From: Spartobacteria bacterium UBA5019
Lineage (GTDB): Bacteria > Verrucomicrobiota > Verrucomicrobiia > Chthoniobacterales > Terrimicrobiaceae
Direction of reading: 5' to 3'
Length of the DNA stretch: 48,278 bases
NCBI GenBank assembly: GCA_002396485.1
Contig: DGXZ01000067.1
Span: 6,718-54,995 of the forward strand
Below, one piece after another: positions 25,301-34,866 of the stretch (position 1 is its first letter; the number at the start of each line of letters is the position of its first letter). Under the pieces are notes generated by a model, which was given only the letters and a program-made list of their open reading frames with translations, did not search any database and was not told where the DNA came from. Made by a program: the position numbers and the translations under genes.

Positions 25301-26995
25301 TTATGCGCGGAAGATCGCGCCGAGTTTTTTTCCGAGAATGAGACTGGTTCCGATGATCGTGACAGCCAGAAAGGCCATCGCCCAGACCCCGAGCGCGCTT
25401 GCGACGAAGCGTCCCTCGCCGAGCAGTTGATAAAGTTCGTAAATGGCCTTGGTAATCGGAAAGTCCTGCTGCTTTTGCGCGAGGATGAGTGAGTCGCTCA
25501 CCTCCAGCATGGCGAAAGAAAATGCCAGCAGTCCGCCTGCGAGCAGGTTCGCCGCGATAAGGGGAATCGTGATCCTGCGAAGCGTCCGCAGCGGTGGACA
25601 TCCCAGATTCTGCGCAGCCTCTTCGAGGGTGACACTGGTTTGCTGAAATCCAGCCGCCGCCGAACGAACCACATAAGGCAGACGCCTCACCGAGTAGGCG
25701 ATAACCAGAATGATCAGCGGGTCGATGGTGGGATTCAGAAAGGCAAAGGGCTTTCCCTCCTGCGTCATCGCCAGATACCCGAATGCCAAAACCAAGCCCG
25801 GCACGGCCAGAGGAAGCATGGCCATGGCGTCCAGAATCTGTCGCCCAGCGAGACGCGTCCGCACCACTACATAGGCTATGGCGACTCCGAGGATCAGGTC
25901 GAGAATGGTTGCCAGACCGGCATATTTCAGGCTGTTCTGGATCGAAGGCAGCGTAAGGCTGTGTCCTAATGCGGCCTCGAAATGCGAAAGCGTCCACCCT
26001 CTCGGCAGGATCGTTTGATACCAATCCGTGGAGAATGCCACCAGGATCACGCCGATATGCGGCAGAACGGCGAGGAAGGTCACCAAGCCGAACGCCCCCG
26101 AGCAGACAAGCCCCATGGCCAGTCCGGCTTGGCGCGGGCCGCCTTGGCTCGTCGCCTTCGCCATCATGGCATGGGAATCGCGCGCGAAGAGCAACTTGCT
26201 GCCGGCATACAGCAGAACCGTGGCGCAGAGCAGGACGACCACCAGCGCGAACGGGAAGGGATTTGCTCCAATATCCTTGATGCCATAAAAAATCTGTACC
26301 GAGGTGACGCGGGTGAAGTCGAACATGAGTGGCACTCCGAGTTCGGTGAATGACCAGATGAAAACAATGGTCCCGCCGGCGAAAATGCCCGGCATGATGA
26401 GAGGTAGGGTGATGCGGCAGAATTTCCTAAAGCCGGTGCAACCGAGATTCTCCGCCGCCTCCTCCATGGCAGGATCCACATTTGCGAGGGCGGCGAGGAC
26501 ATTGAGATAGAGGATCGGATAAAGGTGCAGGGCGTTGAGAATGATCACGCCCCATATCCTCCCCTCACCCAGCCAGTCGATCGGATGGGTAGAGTCGAGC
26601 AGTCCAATGTCCACCAGAAGCGCATTTAGAGCGCCCTGCTGGCCAAGGATTTGTTTGACGCCAATCGCTCCAACGAATGGAGGCATGATCATTGGCACAA
26701 GCACCAGAGCACCAAGGAGGGACTTTCCGGGAAAAAAGAAACGGTCACTCATCCAAGCGAGCGGAATCGCAATGAGAGAGGCAAGCAGCGTGCTCCAGAC
26801 TCCCATCTGCAGTGAATTCCAGAGTCCCTCGACATAGAGCGGATTCCGGAAAACCTCGGCGATGTAGTCGATCGTGAATTTTCCATCCGACCCGATAAAC
26901 GCTCCGTAGAGCGTCTCACTGATCGGCCAGAGAAAGAAGAGCACGAAGAAAATGGCGGTGACGAGGAAGACGAGTCTGGAAAATGACCGGCTCAT
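25301..26995 (-). CDS. ABC transporter permease, double-length (FbpB-like)
   Basis: The 564-residue protein is a fused pair of binding-protein-dependent permease domains with about twelve membrane segments. Each half has an EAA loop that contacts the ATPase: EEAAENLGCTGFRKFCRITLP in the first half and EEAAQNLGCPPLRTLRRITIP in the second. Fused permeases of this type are common in ferric-iron (FbpB/SfuB) importers and also occur in thiamine and phosphonate systems, so the substrate is not fixed by this protein. Its start overlaps the binding-protein stop by four bases, so the two are translated together. Confidence 0.88.
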   Translation of the reverse strand: MSRSFSRLVFLVTAIFFVLFFLWPISETLYGAFIGSDGKFTIDYIAEVFRNPLYVEGLWNSLQMGVWSTLLASLIAIPLAWMSDRFFFPGKSLLGALVLVPMIMPPFVGAIGVKQILGQQGALNALLVDIGLLDSTHPIDWLGEGRIWGVIILNALHLYPILYLNVLAALANVDPAMEEAAENLGCTGFRKFCRITLPLIMPGIFAGGTIVFIWSFTELGVPLMFDFTRVTSVQIFYGIKDIGANPFPFALVVVLLCATVLLYAGSKLLFARDSHAMMAKATSQGGPRQAGLAMGLVCSGAFGLVTFLAVLPHIGVILVAFSTDWYQTILPRGWTLSHFEAALGHSLTLPSIQNSLKYAGLATILDLILGVAIAYVVVRTRLAGRQILDAMAMLPLAVPGLVLAFGYLAMTQEGKPFAFLNPTIDPLIILVIAYSVRRLPYVVRSAAAGFQQTSVTLEEAAQNLGCPPLRTLRRITIPLIAANLLAGGLLAFSFAMLEVSDSLILAQKQQDFPITKAIYELYQLLGEGRFVASALGVWAMAFLAVTIIGTSLILGKKLGAIFRA

Positions 26996-28590
26996 CTTCC
27001 CTCCTTCGCAAGCTTGGCAGCCTCTTGGTATTGGCGGCGGAAATGGTCGGCGAGTTCCTTGGCAAGGCGGACTTCCTCAAGGCGTTTTTTTGAGGTGAGC
27101 GCTTCTTTGAGGGTCGTTTTTGAGACTCTGTAGTCCACGACGCTGAGGTCGGTGAATTTTTTATAGGCTTCGCGGGGAAATCCGGCTTTGACGAGTTCCT
27201 GCCAAGCTTGTGACTGCTCGTGGTGCAGATCGAGGCAGATGGCCCGTATGATAAACGCCATGACTCGAAAAACGGGCGCTGTCCAGGCGGCGGTGTAGGT
27301 GAAAAGCCGGGCCTCCTCGTAGGGTTGAACAACAGGATCAGAGCGGAACGCGGCGTACTCCGGCGAGTAAAGTTCCTTGCGGATGGGAAGTCGGCGGAGC
27401 GCGTATTTCGTTGGACCTCCCGGAACGCCGACTTTGAAATTCCAGAGTTTTTGTCCCTCGAGCGAGAGAACGAAGGCGATGAACTCCTCGGCGGCAGCGC
27501 GGTTTGGAGCGCCTCGCAGAAGCGCGATGGGATCGACTCCCACGGAGGAACCGCCTGCCGGAGTGAAATATTGAAGGCGCGACGGGGCATCGCCGATTTT
27601 CACTGCCTCACTTTGGAAGCGCCCGTAAAAATCAATACACATCCCGATCGCCGCATCGCCGAGTGAAACATCGAGAGGAATTTTCGGAGCGGAATCCGTG
27701 AAGTAACGGGCATTGGCAGAAGCGGCTTGGATGATCTCCAACCCGCGCGTCCATCCGAGCGCAAGGATATCCTCATCGCTGCGACCGGTGGCGCGGACGA
27801 GTTCCTGCATTTGCTGCTGGATGACCATTTCGAAAGCCCGCGCGGCTGATCCGCTCTTGGTGGGATCGGCAAGGGCGACCTGACGGTAGAACACAGGATT
27901 TGTGAGATCTTTCCAAGATGAGGGCATCTCCCGAACTCCGAGTCGCTGGAGGGAATCAGTGTTGTAGCAGATGCCGAAGGAGGAAAGACACGCGCCGATC
28001 CATAGGGCGCGGGGGTCGTAGAAGTGCTCCCCGGAAACGCTCTGGGGAATTGAATCCTCGGCGAACCATTCCGGGTGGTTTTGGATCACATCGGTGGCCA
28101 CAAGGCGTCCGGCTTTCGCCTGCTGCTCGAAATCATAGGACCCGCCGCCGAAAAAGATATCGATGCCGATACCGGTGCTGGAGTTGAGAAAAGACCGGCG
28201 CATCGCCTGCTCAGGCGTATCTGCTGTGGGATCATCCGGGAGTTTGATTTTTGAGTTGTCGAACGCGGCAGCAAGTTCTGGCGTCCAGGTTTTGCCTTGG
28301 GAAGTCCATGCGTATTCAAAGGCGGCGAGATATTCCCCGGCGAGGAAGCGCGAGATCTCACTTGTCCCCCCCGGTAGACGCCAGTCGATGCGGATCGAGC
28401 GGCCGGTTTTGTTTTGATAATGCCGAGCAAAGGCAACGCTGAATTCGTGCCGGACCGCCTCATTGTGGGGGGAGATGATTACAATCGTTTCGTCGGCACT
28501 CGCGAGGAGGTTCTGTCGGGGCTTCAGCAGGAAAGGCACGGCCAGCACGAGAGCGAGGGCCGCAAGCACCAGAAGGATTCGTGAGCTCAT
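26992..28590 (-). CDS. ABC transporter extracellular solute-binding protein
   Basis: The 532-residue protein has an N-terminal hydrophobic segment (about 4-22) serving as signal or anchor. It then has a type II periplasmic binding-protein fold starting ETIVIISPHNEAVRHEF, with GIDIFFGGGSYDFE, SFGICYNTDSL, WKDLTNPVFYRQVALADPTKSGSA and NRAAAEEFIAFVLSLEGQKLW. These resemble FbpA-type and other family-1 binding proteins. It is about 180 residues longer than FbpA. The extra length is an early insertion near residues 75-115 and a C-terminal charged, probably helical extension after about residue 420. I cannot name the ligand; iron is only one possibility. It lies six bases before the ATPase gene in reverse order. 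Confidence 0.85.
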   Translation of the reverse strand: MSSRILLVLAALALVLAVPFLLKPRQNLLASADETIVIISPHNEAVRHEFSVAFARHYQNKTGRSIRIDWRLPGGTSEISRFLAGEYLAAFEYAWTSQGKTWTPELAAAFDNSKIKLPDDPTADTPEQAMRRSFLNSSTGIGIDIFFGGGSYDFEQQAKAGRLVATDVIQNHPEWFAEDSIPQSVSGEHFYDPRALWIGACLSSFGICYNTDSLQRLGVREMPSSWKDLTNPVFYRQVALADPTKSGSAARAFEMVIQQQMQELVRATGRSDEDILALGWTRGLEIIQAASANARYFTDSAPKIPLDVSLGDAAIGMCIDFYGRFQSEAVKIGDAPSRLQYFTPAGGSSVGVDPIALLRGAPNRAAAEEFIAFVLSLEGQKLWNFKVGVPGGPTKYALRRLPIRKELYSPEYAAFRSDPVVQPYEEARLFTYTAAWTAPVFRVMAFIIRAICLDLHHEQSQAWQELVKAGFPREAYKKFTDLSVVDYRVSKTTLKEALTSKKRLEEVRLAKELADHFRRQYQEAAKLAKEGR

Positions 28591-28596
28591 GGCGGC

Positions 28597-29667
28597 TCAG
28601 GGTTTGAGAACCACGACATCATCCACACTCGCGAGGGCGAAAAATTCCTGTCCCTGAGCGCGCGCGGAGATGTGTGGATTCAATTCAAAAACCTTCAAGT
28701 CGTGCGCAGAGGCCTGAAGTTGGTATTGGGCCACCTCGCCCAGATAAACCGATTCGCCGATGCGACCCTTCACGGAGTTCATCAAGGCAGGAGCGGAGCA
28801 AAGCGACCAACTTTCGGGGCGGATGCTGAGCAAAACCGAATCCCCGGCAGAGGGCATCCACTCGGGATCACCGAGGAATCCCTCGAAAAGCCCCTCATTT
28901 GTTTCAACCAGAGCTTTCGCGCCATCGAGGGATTGGATTTTGCCGTTGAGGAAATTTGTTTCGCCGATGAAGTCCGCCACGACGCGTGTTTTGGGTCTGC
29001 GATAAACTTGCTCAGGTGTTCCGATCTGAGCAATCCGCCCGCCTTCGAGCACGGCCATGCGATCGGAAATCGAGAGGGCCTCCTTTTGGTCATGGGTGAC
29101 ATAAATCGCCGTGAGTCCGTTCTCCTTACAGACACGACGAATCTCAGAGCGCATCTCCAGTCGGAGCCGGGCGTCGAGGTTGGAAAGAGGTTCGTCGAGA
29201 AGCACGCAACGGGGACGGATCACCAAAGCCCGGGCTAGGGCCACTCGCTGCTGCTGACCGCCGGAGAGTTGAGCGATTTTCCGTTCCGCATAGGGTCCCA
29301 TCTGCACGGATTCCAGCGCGGTTTGGACCCGCTGGCGGATTTCCGCCTGGGGAACGCGCCGTTCCTCCAAACCAAAGGCGACATTTTTGGCCACTGTCAT
29401 GTGCGGCCAGAGGGCGTAGCTCTGAAACATCATCCCCGTGTTGCGCTTGTGGGGAGGCAGAGCCGTCACATCCTCGTCGCCAAAGAGAATGCGCCCCTCG
29501 TCGGGAATGTAGAAGCCGGCGATGTTGCGAAGGAGTGTCGTTTTCCCACATCCGCTGGGGCCGAGGAGAAAGAACAACTCGCCGGGTTCGATGCGGAGAG
29601 AAATGCCGTTCAAGGCCACCGTATCACCGAATTTTTTAACGAGTTTTTCGATGGTGATCGCGATCAT
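28597..29667 (-). CDS. ABC transporter ATP-binding protein
   Basis: This is the energising subunit of the importer. The 356-residue protein has the Walker A motif GPSGCGKTT, the Q-loop MMFQSYALWPHMTV, the signature LSGGQQQRVALARAL, the Walker B LLDEPLSNLD and the switch histidine in YVTHDQKEA. A TOBE-like C-terminal domain begins near residue 240, as in FbpC and PotA. I chose ATG 29667; a TTG at 29685 would add six residues. The order ATPase, binding protein, permease on the transcribed strand differs from the common binding-protein-first order. Confidence 0.92.
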   Translation of the reverse strand: MIAITIEKLVKKFGDTVALNGISLRIEPGELFFLLGPSGCGKTTLLRNIAGFYIPDEGRILFGDEDVTALPPHKRNTGMMFQSYALWPHMTVAKNVAFGLEERRVPQAEIRQRVQTALESVQMGPYAERKIAQLSGGQQQRVALARALVIRPRCVLLDEPLSNLDARLRLEMRSEIRRVCKENGLTAIYVTHDQKEALSISDRMAVLEGGRIAQIGTPEQVYRRPKTRVVADFIGETNFLNGKIQSLDGAKALVETNEGLFEGFLGDPEWMPSAGDSVLLSIRPESWSLCSAPALMNSVKGRIGESVYLGEVAQYQLQASAHDLKVFELNPHISARAQGQEFFALASVDDVVVLKP

Positions 29668-29760
29668 GGGCTGATGGAATTTCAACTACGGCAAGGCAGC
29701 GATTCACGCCGAGTCGTTTCGTGAAACAAATCCGCCGTCATTTTGGCAGATTCAGCACAG

Positions 29761-30414
29761 CTATTGCGGAGGAGCAGTAGGAGCCCCTCCGCCGAGGCGC
29801 GAGAGTTGCCCGGCGGACATCCGGGCGGCGGGTGATGCCGGAAACTGGGTCACGACCATGTTGAAACCACGACGGGCCTCTTCAATCTGGAATCCGCGAA
29901 GGAGGATTTCGGCTTCGGTGTAAGCGGCAAAGGGAGCCGCATAGCTTTGCGGGAATTGGGTGACCACTTGCTGGCAAGTAGCCATGGCGGATTGAGCATC
30001 ACCCGCCGCATCTTGATTCATGGCGACTCCGAGAAGCGCACCGCCTGCGAGAGGATGATTGGGAAAACGGTTTAGAAATTCCCGGAAGGCAGTGGTGGAT
30101 TTTTCCATGTTTCCGGCCTCGCGCTCCGCTGCGGCGATCTGCATGAGTGCATCGGCTGCGGGCATGGTTTTTGGAAACTTGTCGACCACGGCTTGCAGGC
30201 TGGAGATTTCCGTGGCCTCGGCGAGGAGCGTTTGCGCGGCGGCGTTTTGACTGGAAGAGTAGGCGAACCATACAGCCACACCCACGCCTCCGATGACGAT
30301 TACGGCAAGGATTCCGAGTATGAGGGATTTGTTTTTCTCCCAGAAAAGATCCCACTCCAGCGAGGAGTCTTCAAGGACAGGGCCTTGAAGGACGGGTTGT
30401 TGAGTGGGTTCCAT
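29761..30414 (-). CDS. YfgM-like TPR membrane protein
   Basis: The 217-residue product has a short cytoplasmic part rich in P and Q, one membrane segment at about 30-52 (LILGILAVIVIGGVGVAVWF), then a periplasmic all-helical region of about four TPR-like repeats. This matches the topology of YfgM, an ancillary protein of the SecYEG translocon, and more loosely of other tol-pal-type TPR proteins. The C-terminal tail is rich in A, P and G. Its start shares one base with the cysK stop (TGATG), so it is co-translated with cysK. Functional assignment is by topology only. Confidence 0.72.
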   Translation of the reverse strand: MEPTQQPVLQGPVLEDSSLEWDLFWEKNKSLILGILAVIVIGGVGVAVWFAYSSSQNAAAQTLLAEATEISSLQAVVDKFPKTMPAADALMQIAAAEREAGNMEKSTTAFREFLNRFPNHPLAGGALLGVAMNQDAAGDAQSAMATCQQVVTQFPQSYAAPFAAYTEAEILLRGFQIEEARRGFNMVVTQFPASPAARMSAGQLSRLGGGAPTAPPQ

Positions 30415-31397
30415 CAGGCTCCCACCTCCGCGCGGGCTTCGTCTGCGAGGGCGGTGCTTAGGTAGCGTTCGCCGGTCGAGCAGCCAATGGTGACGATGAG
30501 TTTGCCGGCATTCTCAGGGCGCTTGGCGACTTGGATGGCAGCATGAACATTCGCGCCGGTGCTGATGCCACCCAGAATGCCCTCCTCCTTAGCGAGACGA
30601 CGGGCCATGGCAAAGGCCTCATCGTTTGTGACCTGGATGCACTCAACGATCTGGGATTCTCCGACGGAATTTTTCAGGTGGAGGTTGTTAGGAACAAATC
30701 CGGCACCGGTGCCTTGGATTTTGTGCGGGCCGGGCTTGAGAGGTTCGCCAGCGAGGGTTTGGGAAATAACAGGCGAATCCTTGGGCTCGACAGCAATCGC
30801 TTGGAGAGAGGCTTTGCGGGGCTTGAGGGCTTCCACGCAGCCTGTGATCGTGCCGCCTGTTCCGACCGCCGCGACGATGATGTCCACTTTTCCATCCGTA
30901 TCGCTCCAGATCTCCTCCGCAGTGGTTTTGATATGAATGGCGGGGTTCGCGGGGTTGTTGAATTGCTGGGGCATCCAGGCGTTGGGAGTCTCTTGAACGA
31001 GTGCTTCGGCCTTCGCGATCGCGCCGCGCATACCCTCGGAACCGGGCGTGAGAACAAGCTTTGCGCCAAGCATTGCGAGGAGCGTGCGGCGCTCGAGGCT
31101 CATCGTCTCAGGCATGGTGAGAATCATTTTGTAGCCCTTGGCAGCCGCCACAAAGGCCAAGGCGATGCCGGTGTTTCCACTGGTAGGCTCGATAATGACC
31201 GTGCCTGGCTTAAGAATGCCACGCTGCTCGGCATCCTCGATCATGGCCGCGCCAATGCGGTCCTTCACGCTTCCGAGCGGGTTGAAAAATTCACACTTGA
31301 GCGCAATCGTGGCGGGAAGCCCGGCGGAGACGCGGTTGAGCTTGACGAGAGGTGTGCGGCCTACTGTTTCGACGATGTTATTGTAGATGTTGCCCAT
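30414..31397 (-). CDS. cysK: Cysteine synthase (O-acetylserine sulfhydrylase)
   Basis: CysK forms L-cysteine from O-acetylserine and sulfide using pyridoxal phosphate. The 327-residue protein has the cofactor lysine motif FFNPLGSVKDRIG, the substrate loop EPTSGNTGIAL, the phosphate-binding GTGGTITG and the C-terminal GILGGISTGANVHAA. The overall length and all motifs match the CysK/CysM fold. It does not carry an added CBS domain. The start is ATG at 31397, 64 bases downstream of the ppc stop. It is followed directly by the YfgM-like gene with a one-base overlap. Confidence 0.95.
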   Translation of the reverse strand: MGNIYNNIVETVGRTPLVKLNRVSAGLPATIALKCEFFNPLGSVKDRIGAAMIEDAEQRGILKPGTVIIEPTSGNTGIALAFVAAAKGYKMILTMPETMSLERRTLLAMLGAKLVLTPGSEGMRGAIAKAEALVQETPNAWMPQQFNNPANPAIHIKTTAEEIWSDTDGKVDIIVAAVGTGGTITGCVEALKPRKASLQAIAVEPKDSPVISQTLAGEPLKPGPHKIQGTGAGFVPNNLHLKNSVGESQIVECIQVTNDEAFAMARRLAKEEGILGGISTGANVHAAIQVAKRPENAGKLIVTIGCSTGERYLSTALADEARAEVGA

Positions 31398-31461
31398 GGG
31401 TCTTGGAGTAAGTGGCGAATCCTACACAGGCGGGAGCGGGTGGTGAAGTTTTTAGTTTGAC

Positions 31462-34221
31462 CTACCCGGTGGTGCGCAGGCCGCTGGCAATGGCGTTGAT
31501 GCTTAGAAGAACTTCGGGAAGCAGGCGATTTTTCGCCGCAGGCTCGGCAGCGCGCCACTCGGCGAGAAGCTTCGCCTGGTGAACATGAAGCGCACGGAGG
31601 CCCGAGTCGCGCAAGGCAAGCGTCTTCAGCATGCGGGGGCGGCGTTTCTCCAAAGCGCCGCCAAAGACGAGTGACATCATTTCGCGGGTGGAATCAAATT
31701 CGGTCAGGATGATGTTCAGAATCTCCTTCCGCACTCGGGTGTCGCCGACTAATCCGGCATAGATGGAGATGATTTCGCGATCCGCACTGGCTAGGTTGGT
31801 TTCCACATTCGTCAGAACATAATAGAGAAATGGCGACTTTTTGAGGTTGGCACGGAGGTTTTGAAAAAGCTTGGGGCGCTCGGCCTGGAGGCGCTTTAGA
31901 GCGGATCCAACACCGAACCACCCGGGAAGATAATGGCGACTTTGGTTCCAACTGAAGACCCAAGGAATCGCGCGGAGATCGGCGAGCGTGCGCTGACCAG
32001 TGCGTCGGGAGGGACGCGATCCGATGCGGCTCGTCTCGAGTGCATCAATCGGCGTGGCCTCCGAGAAGTAGGACATGAAACTCGGATGCCTGATGAGCGC
32101 GGTGTAGGCATCACGGCTCGCTGCTGAGAGAAATTCGCAGGCCTCGCTGAATTTGCTGTCGATGGGAGCAGGCTGGTCATTGAAGGAAACAGCCGCAACA
32201 CCCGCTTGGAGCAACTCCAAATTGTAAACCGAGGAGGAAATGGTGCCGTATTTCTGGGAAATGGTCTCTCCCTGCTCAGTGACGCGCAGGTCTCCGCGCG
32301 CGGAACCCTGCGGCAGAGCGGATAGAAAACGATGGGTCGGCCCCGCGCCTCGGCTGATCGTGCCGCCGCGTCCGTGGAAGAAGCGGATTTTGACCCCCGC
32401 GTCGCGCCCGACTTGGGCCAAGGCACTTTGGGATTGGTGGAGCGCCCACTGGCTGGCGAAAATACCACAATCCTTGTTGCTATCACTGTAGCCGATCATG
32501 ACCTGCTGCACGGGCAAGCTGACCTGCTTTGGGGATTTTTCATTCGCGCTTCTGCGGTGAAACTCAAGACTCCGAGTCGTGACCGGATGTTTCAGGAATT
32601 GCCTGACGATGCCGGATCCTTGCTCCAAGTCGTCGAGGGTCTCGAAAAGAGGGACGACAGGCAGGTCGCATACAAGGCCATCATCAGTCCAACGCGCCAA
32701 GCCGGCCTCTCGCGCGAGCAGATAAACAGCTAGCAGGTCCGAAAGACGGCGGGTCATACTGACGATCAGGGATCCGATGCCATCAAGTCCGTGTTTGGCG
32801 ATGTGGTTACGCAGGACATTGTAGCAAGCAAGGACATCGTCCGCCTCTCGACCGGCAGGAGTTCCTGCACTCAGGAACGGGCGCGGGGAGCGGAGTTCTT
32901 CTTCCAAAAACGCCAGGCGTCGATCCTCACTCCACTCGGAGAACTTGTGGTCCTCTGCGCCTCCCGCCTCGAGGAGTCCATCAATCGCCAGATCGTGTAA
33001 GCGGCTGTTCTGACGAATATCAAGATTCGCCAGGTGAAAACCAAAAGTGTCTAGCGCGCGACGCACAGGATTCACTGCAAAGTCGGCAAGGCGTCCAGCA
33101 CCGCCGGCATGGAGCGCCTCGGAGAGTTGTTTCAGATGAGCCTCGAGCTCGGCCGGGTGTTGAAAACGAACGCCGCTTTCCAGAATTTTTGCGTCTTCGA
33201 TTTCTCCGGTCGAAACCGGCAGACGGTTCTGAAGGTGGAGCACAAACTGACGCCAAGGTTCGTCTGAATACGACTGCGACAATGTTTGCGCGAGTGCTGG
33301 CGTTTCACGACGGAACTTGTCGAGTGCGCTTTGCAGTTCCTCCGTGAAGTCCTGAAAATTACTGGAGAGTGGTAGGTTGGCCGCCAAATCCTCCAACTCG
33401 CGGTGCAGAACAATCAAGGCGCTGAGGCGGAGTTCGCGGAGTGTTGTGTCGGTGACAGCCGCCGTGACAAGCGGATGGCCATCCCTGTCGCCCCCGACCC
33501 ATGTACCGAAGCGGATTTTGGGCATTCTCAGGGGATCGGCAATCAGCGAGGAATCAAAGCCCGCGCCGCGCCAGGCCTCACGGAGGCGGTGGTCGAGACG
33601 TGCCAGTGCGGGAGGAAAAACCTCGCGCAGATAATAAATCACCCCACGGCGTTCCGTTGCGACATCCGGCTTTTCGAGCAGAATTTCACCGGTCCTCCAC
33701 AGGCGTTCCAAAATGACTTTGAACTCCTCGCGTAAGGCCTGTTGCTGGTTTGCCGAAAGCAACTGCCCCTCGCGGGATATAAGCAAACGATAGAGAGCGC
33801 GGTGTTGCTCAAGGACGGCCGCGCGTTTCGCTTCGGTGGGATGCGCGGTGAGAACAGGTTCGATGCAAAGAGTTGGCAGAAGTACAGCGATGTCCGAAGG
33901 AGACATTCCGGAAGCGGACAACTCCGCCAACCGGCTTTGCCAGAGGCCCGGCTCGGCTTCGCCGCCGGATTCGATTTCACGAAGCTGGCGTGTGCGTGCG
34001 GCCGTATTCTCCTCAACCATGTTTAGTAGCTGAAAAGCAATCGATGTGGCTTGTTCAAATCCCTCGCAACCCGCCTCCTTGGAACCCACCCACGGCAGGC
34101 GATCGGCCACCGCGTTTTCCCCCAACTCCCTGAGAACCTCCTCCAAGCAACCCATGAGAAAATCGAGGTCGTTGGATATTTTTTCGAAACCCTGTGCGAT
34201 ATAATGCGTCGTTTTTTTCAC
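31462..34221 (-). CDS. ppc: Phosphoenolpyruvate carboxylase
   Basis: Ppc carboxylates phosphoenolpyruvate to oxaloacetate, replenishing the TCA cycle. The 919-residue protein has the first active-site motif VLTAHPTEAKRAAV with the catalytic histidine, GTWVGGDRDGHP, the substrate motif GYSDSNKDCG, the FFHGRGGTISRGAGP loop and a C terminus ending ASGLRTTG, close to the family xNTG tail. The length is normal. The start is a GTG at 34221, the longest opening that keeps the family N terminus. No clear Shine-Dalgarno sequence precedes it. Confidence 0.95.
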   Translation of the reverse strand: MKKTTHYIAQGFEKISNDLDFLMGCLEEVLRELGENAVADRLPWVGSKEAGCEGFEQATSIAFQLLNMVEENTAARTRQLREIESGGEAEPGLWQSRLAELSASGMSPSDIAVLLPTLCIEPVLTAHPTEAKRAAVLEQHRALYRLLISREGQLLSANQQQALREEFKVILERLWRTGEILLEKPDVATERRGVIYYLREVFPPALARLDHRLREAWRGAGFDSSLIADPLRMPKIRFGTWVGGDRDGHPLVTAAVTDTTLRELRLSALIVLHRELEDLAANLPLSSNFQDFTEELQSALDKFRRETPALAQTLSQSYSDEPWRQFVLHLQNRLPVSTGEIEDAKILESGVRFQHPAELEAHLKQLSEALHAGGAGRLADFAVNPVRRALDTFGFHLANLDIRQNSRLHDLAIDGLLEAGGAEDHKFSEWSEDRRLAFLEEELRSPRPFLSAGTPAGREADDVLACYNVLRNHIAKHGLDGIGSLIVSMTRRLSDLLAVYLLAREAGLARWTDDGLVCDLPVVPLFETLDDLEQGSGIVRQFLKHPVTTRSLEFHRRSANEKSPKQVSLPVQQVMIGYSDSNKDCGIFASQWALHQSQSALAQVGRDAGVKIRFFHGRGGTISRGAGPTHRFLSALPQGSARGDLRVTEQGETISQKYGTISSSVYNLELLQAGVAAVSFNDQPAPIDSKFSEACEFLSAASRDAYTALIRHPSFMSYFSEATPIDALETSRIGSRPSRRTGQRTLADLRAIPWVFSWNQSRHYLPGWFGVGSALKRLQAERPKLFQNLRANLKKSPFLYYVLTNVETNLASADREIISIYAGLVGDTRVRKEILNIILTEFDSTREMMSLVFGGALEKRRPRMLKTLALRDSGLRALHVHQAKLLAEWRAAEPAAKNRLLPEVLLSINAIASGLRTTG

Positions 34222-34273
34222 CCTGACGCAGGACTTTTACGATTTTCTAAAAAATATCAATCGCAGGTTTTAT

Positions 34274-34288
34274 CCGACCCTTGGTCGG
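34274..34288 (-). terminator. Stem-loop between HdeD-family gene and ppc, weak terminator candidate
   Basis: A six-base-pair stem, CCGACC with GGTCGG around a three-base loop, lies 35 bases after the HdeD-family stop. The sequence after it on the minus strand is ATAAAACC, without a T-run, so it does not fit a standard Rho-independent terminator. It may still mark the end of the export operon or be part of the ppc leader. Confidence 0.3.
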
Positions 34289-34323
34289 TTGGGAGTGGAT
34301 GCAGTGATCCGTCCGCTCGGAGA

Positions 34324-34860
34324 TTAGGATTTTTTTCCGATGGCGATGCCTAGCATCAGCATGGCAATGCCGCTGAAAATCGACTGGATGCCGTAGAGCA
34401 CGCCGATGACCCATTCGGAATCAAGCGGCCATCGGGCATAAATCATACCGCCAAGAACCAATGCGACCACTCCATTCAGGAAGAGCCAAATCCAAGCTGA
34501 GTTCGCGCGAAGCCGAAAAGAAGTGACTATGCAAACAATGCCTTCAGCAAAAAAGACCGCTCCGAGTATCAGAGTCAGCGTCTTCATTCCGGATTCGGTA
34601 AAAACGAAAAGAGCGGAACCGGCCGCAAGGCGTATCACAGCGGACAATGCAGAAAGAATGCGGTGCGGCACATCTCTTCCGAAGAGGGCTTGAACAAAAC
34701 CAATAAAGCCGCTTCCCAGACAGAGTGCGCCGATGAAGGCGGTAATGACATAGGAGAACAATGCCGGTGCGGTGATGGCGAAGAATCCGACTAGGATGGA
34801 GAGAGCACCTCCGAGGAGCATCCATACCTTGCCGGGCGATTGAGAAGTTGTGGTGATCAT
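34324..34860 (-). CDS. HdeD-family membrane protein
   Basis: The 178-residue protein has about six hydrophobic segments packed in pairs, beginning VWMLLGGALSILVGFFAI and ending SGIAMLMLGIAIGKK. This is the pattern of HdeD/DUF308 proteins, which in enterobacteria are linked to acid stress at high cell density. Its biochemical role is unknown. It starts six bases after the stop of the tyrosine-kinase gene, so it is the last gene of the export operon, an unusual partner for that pathway. No soluble domain is present. Confidence 0.82.
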   Translation of the reverse strand: MITTTSQSPGKVWMLLGGALSILVGFFAITAPALFSYVITAFIGALCLGSGFIGFVQALFGRDVPHRILSALSAVIRLAAGSALFVFTESGMKTLTLILGAVFFAEGIVCIVTSFRLRANSAWIWLFLNGVVALVLGGMIYARWPLDSEWVIGVLYGIQSIFSGIAMLMLGIAIGKKS

Positions 34861-34866
34861 AAGTTT

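Noticed and set aside
29715..29726. A GTTTC-GT-GAAAC site resembling parS
   Set aside because: It lacks two central bases of the parS consensus, has no par genes nearby and occurs once.
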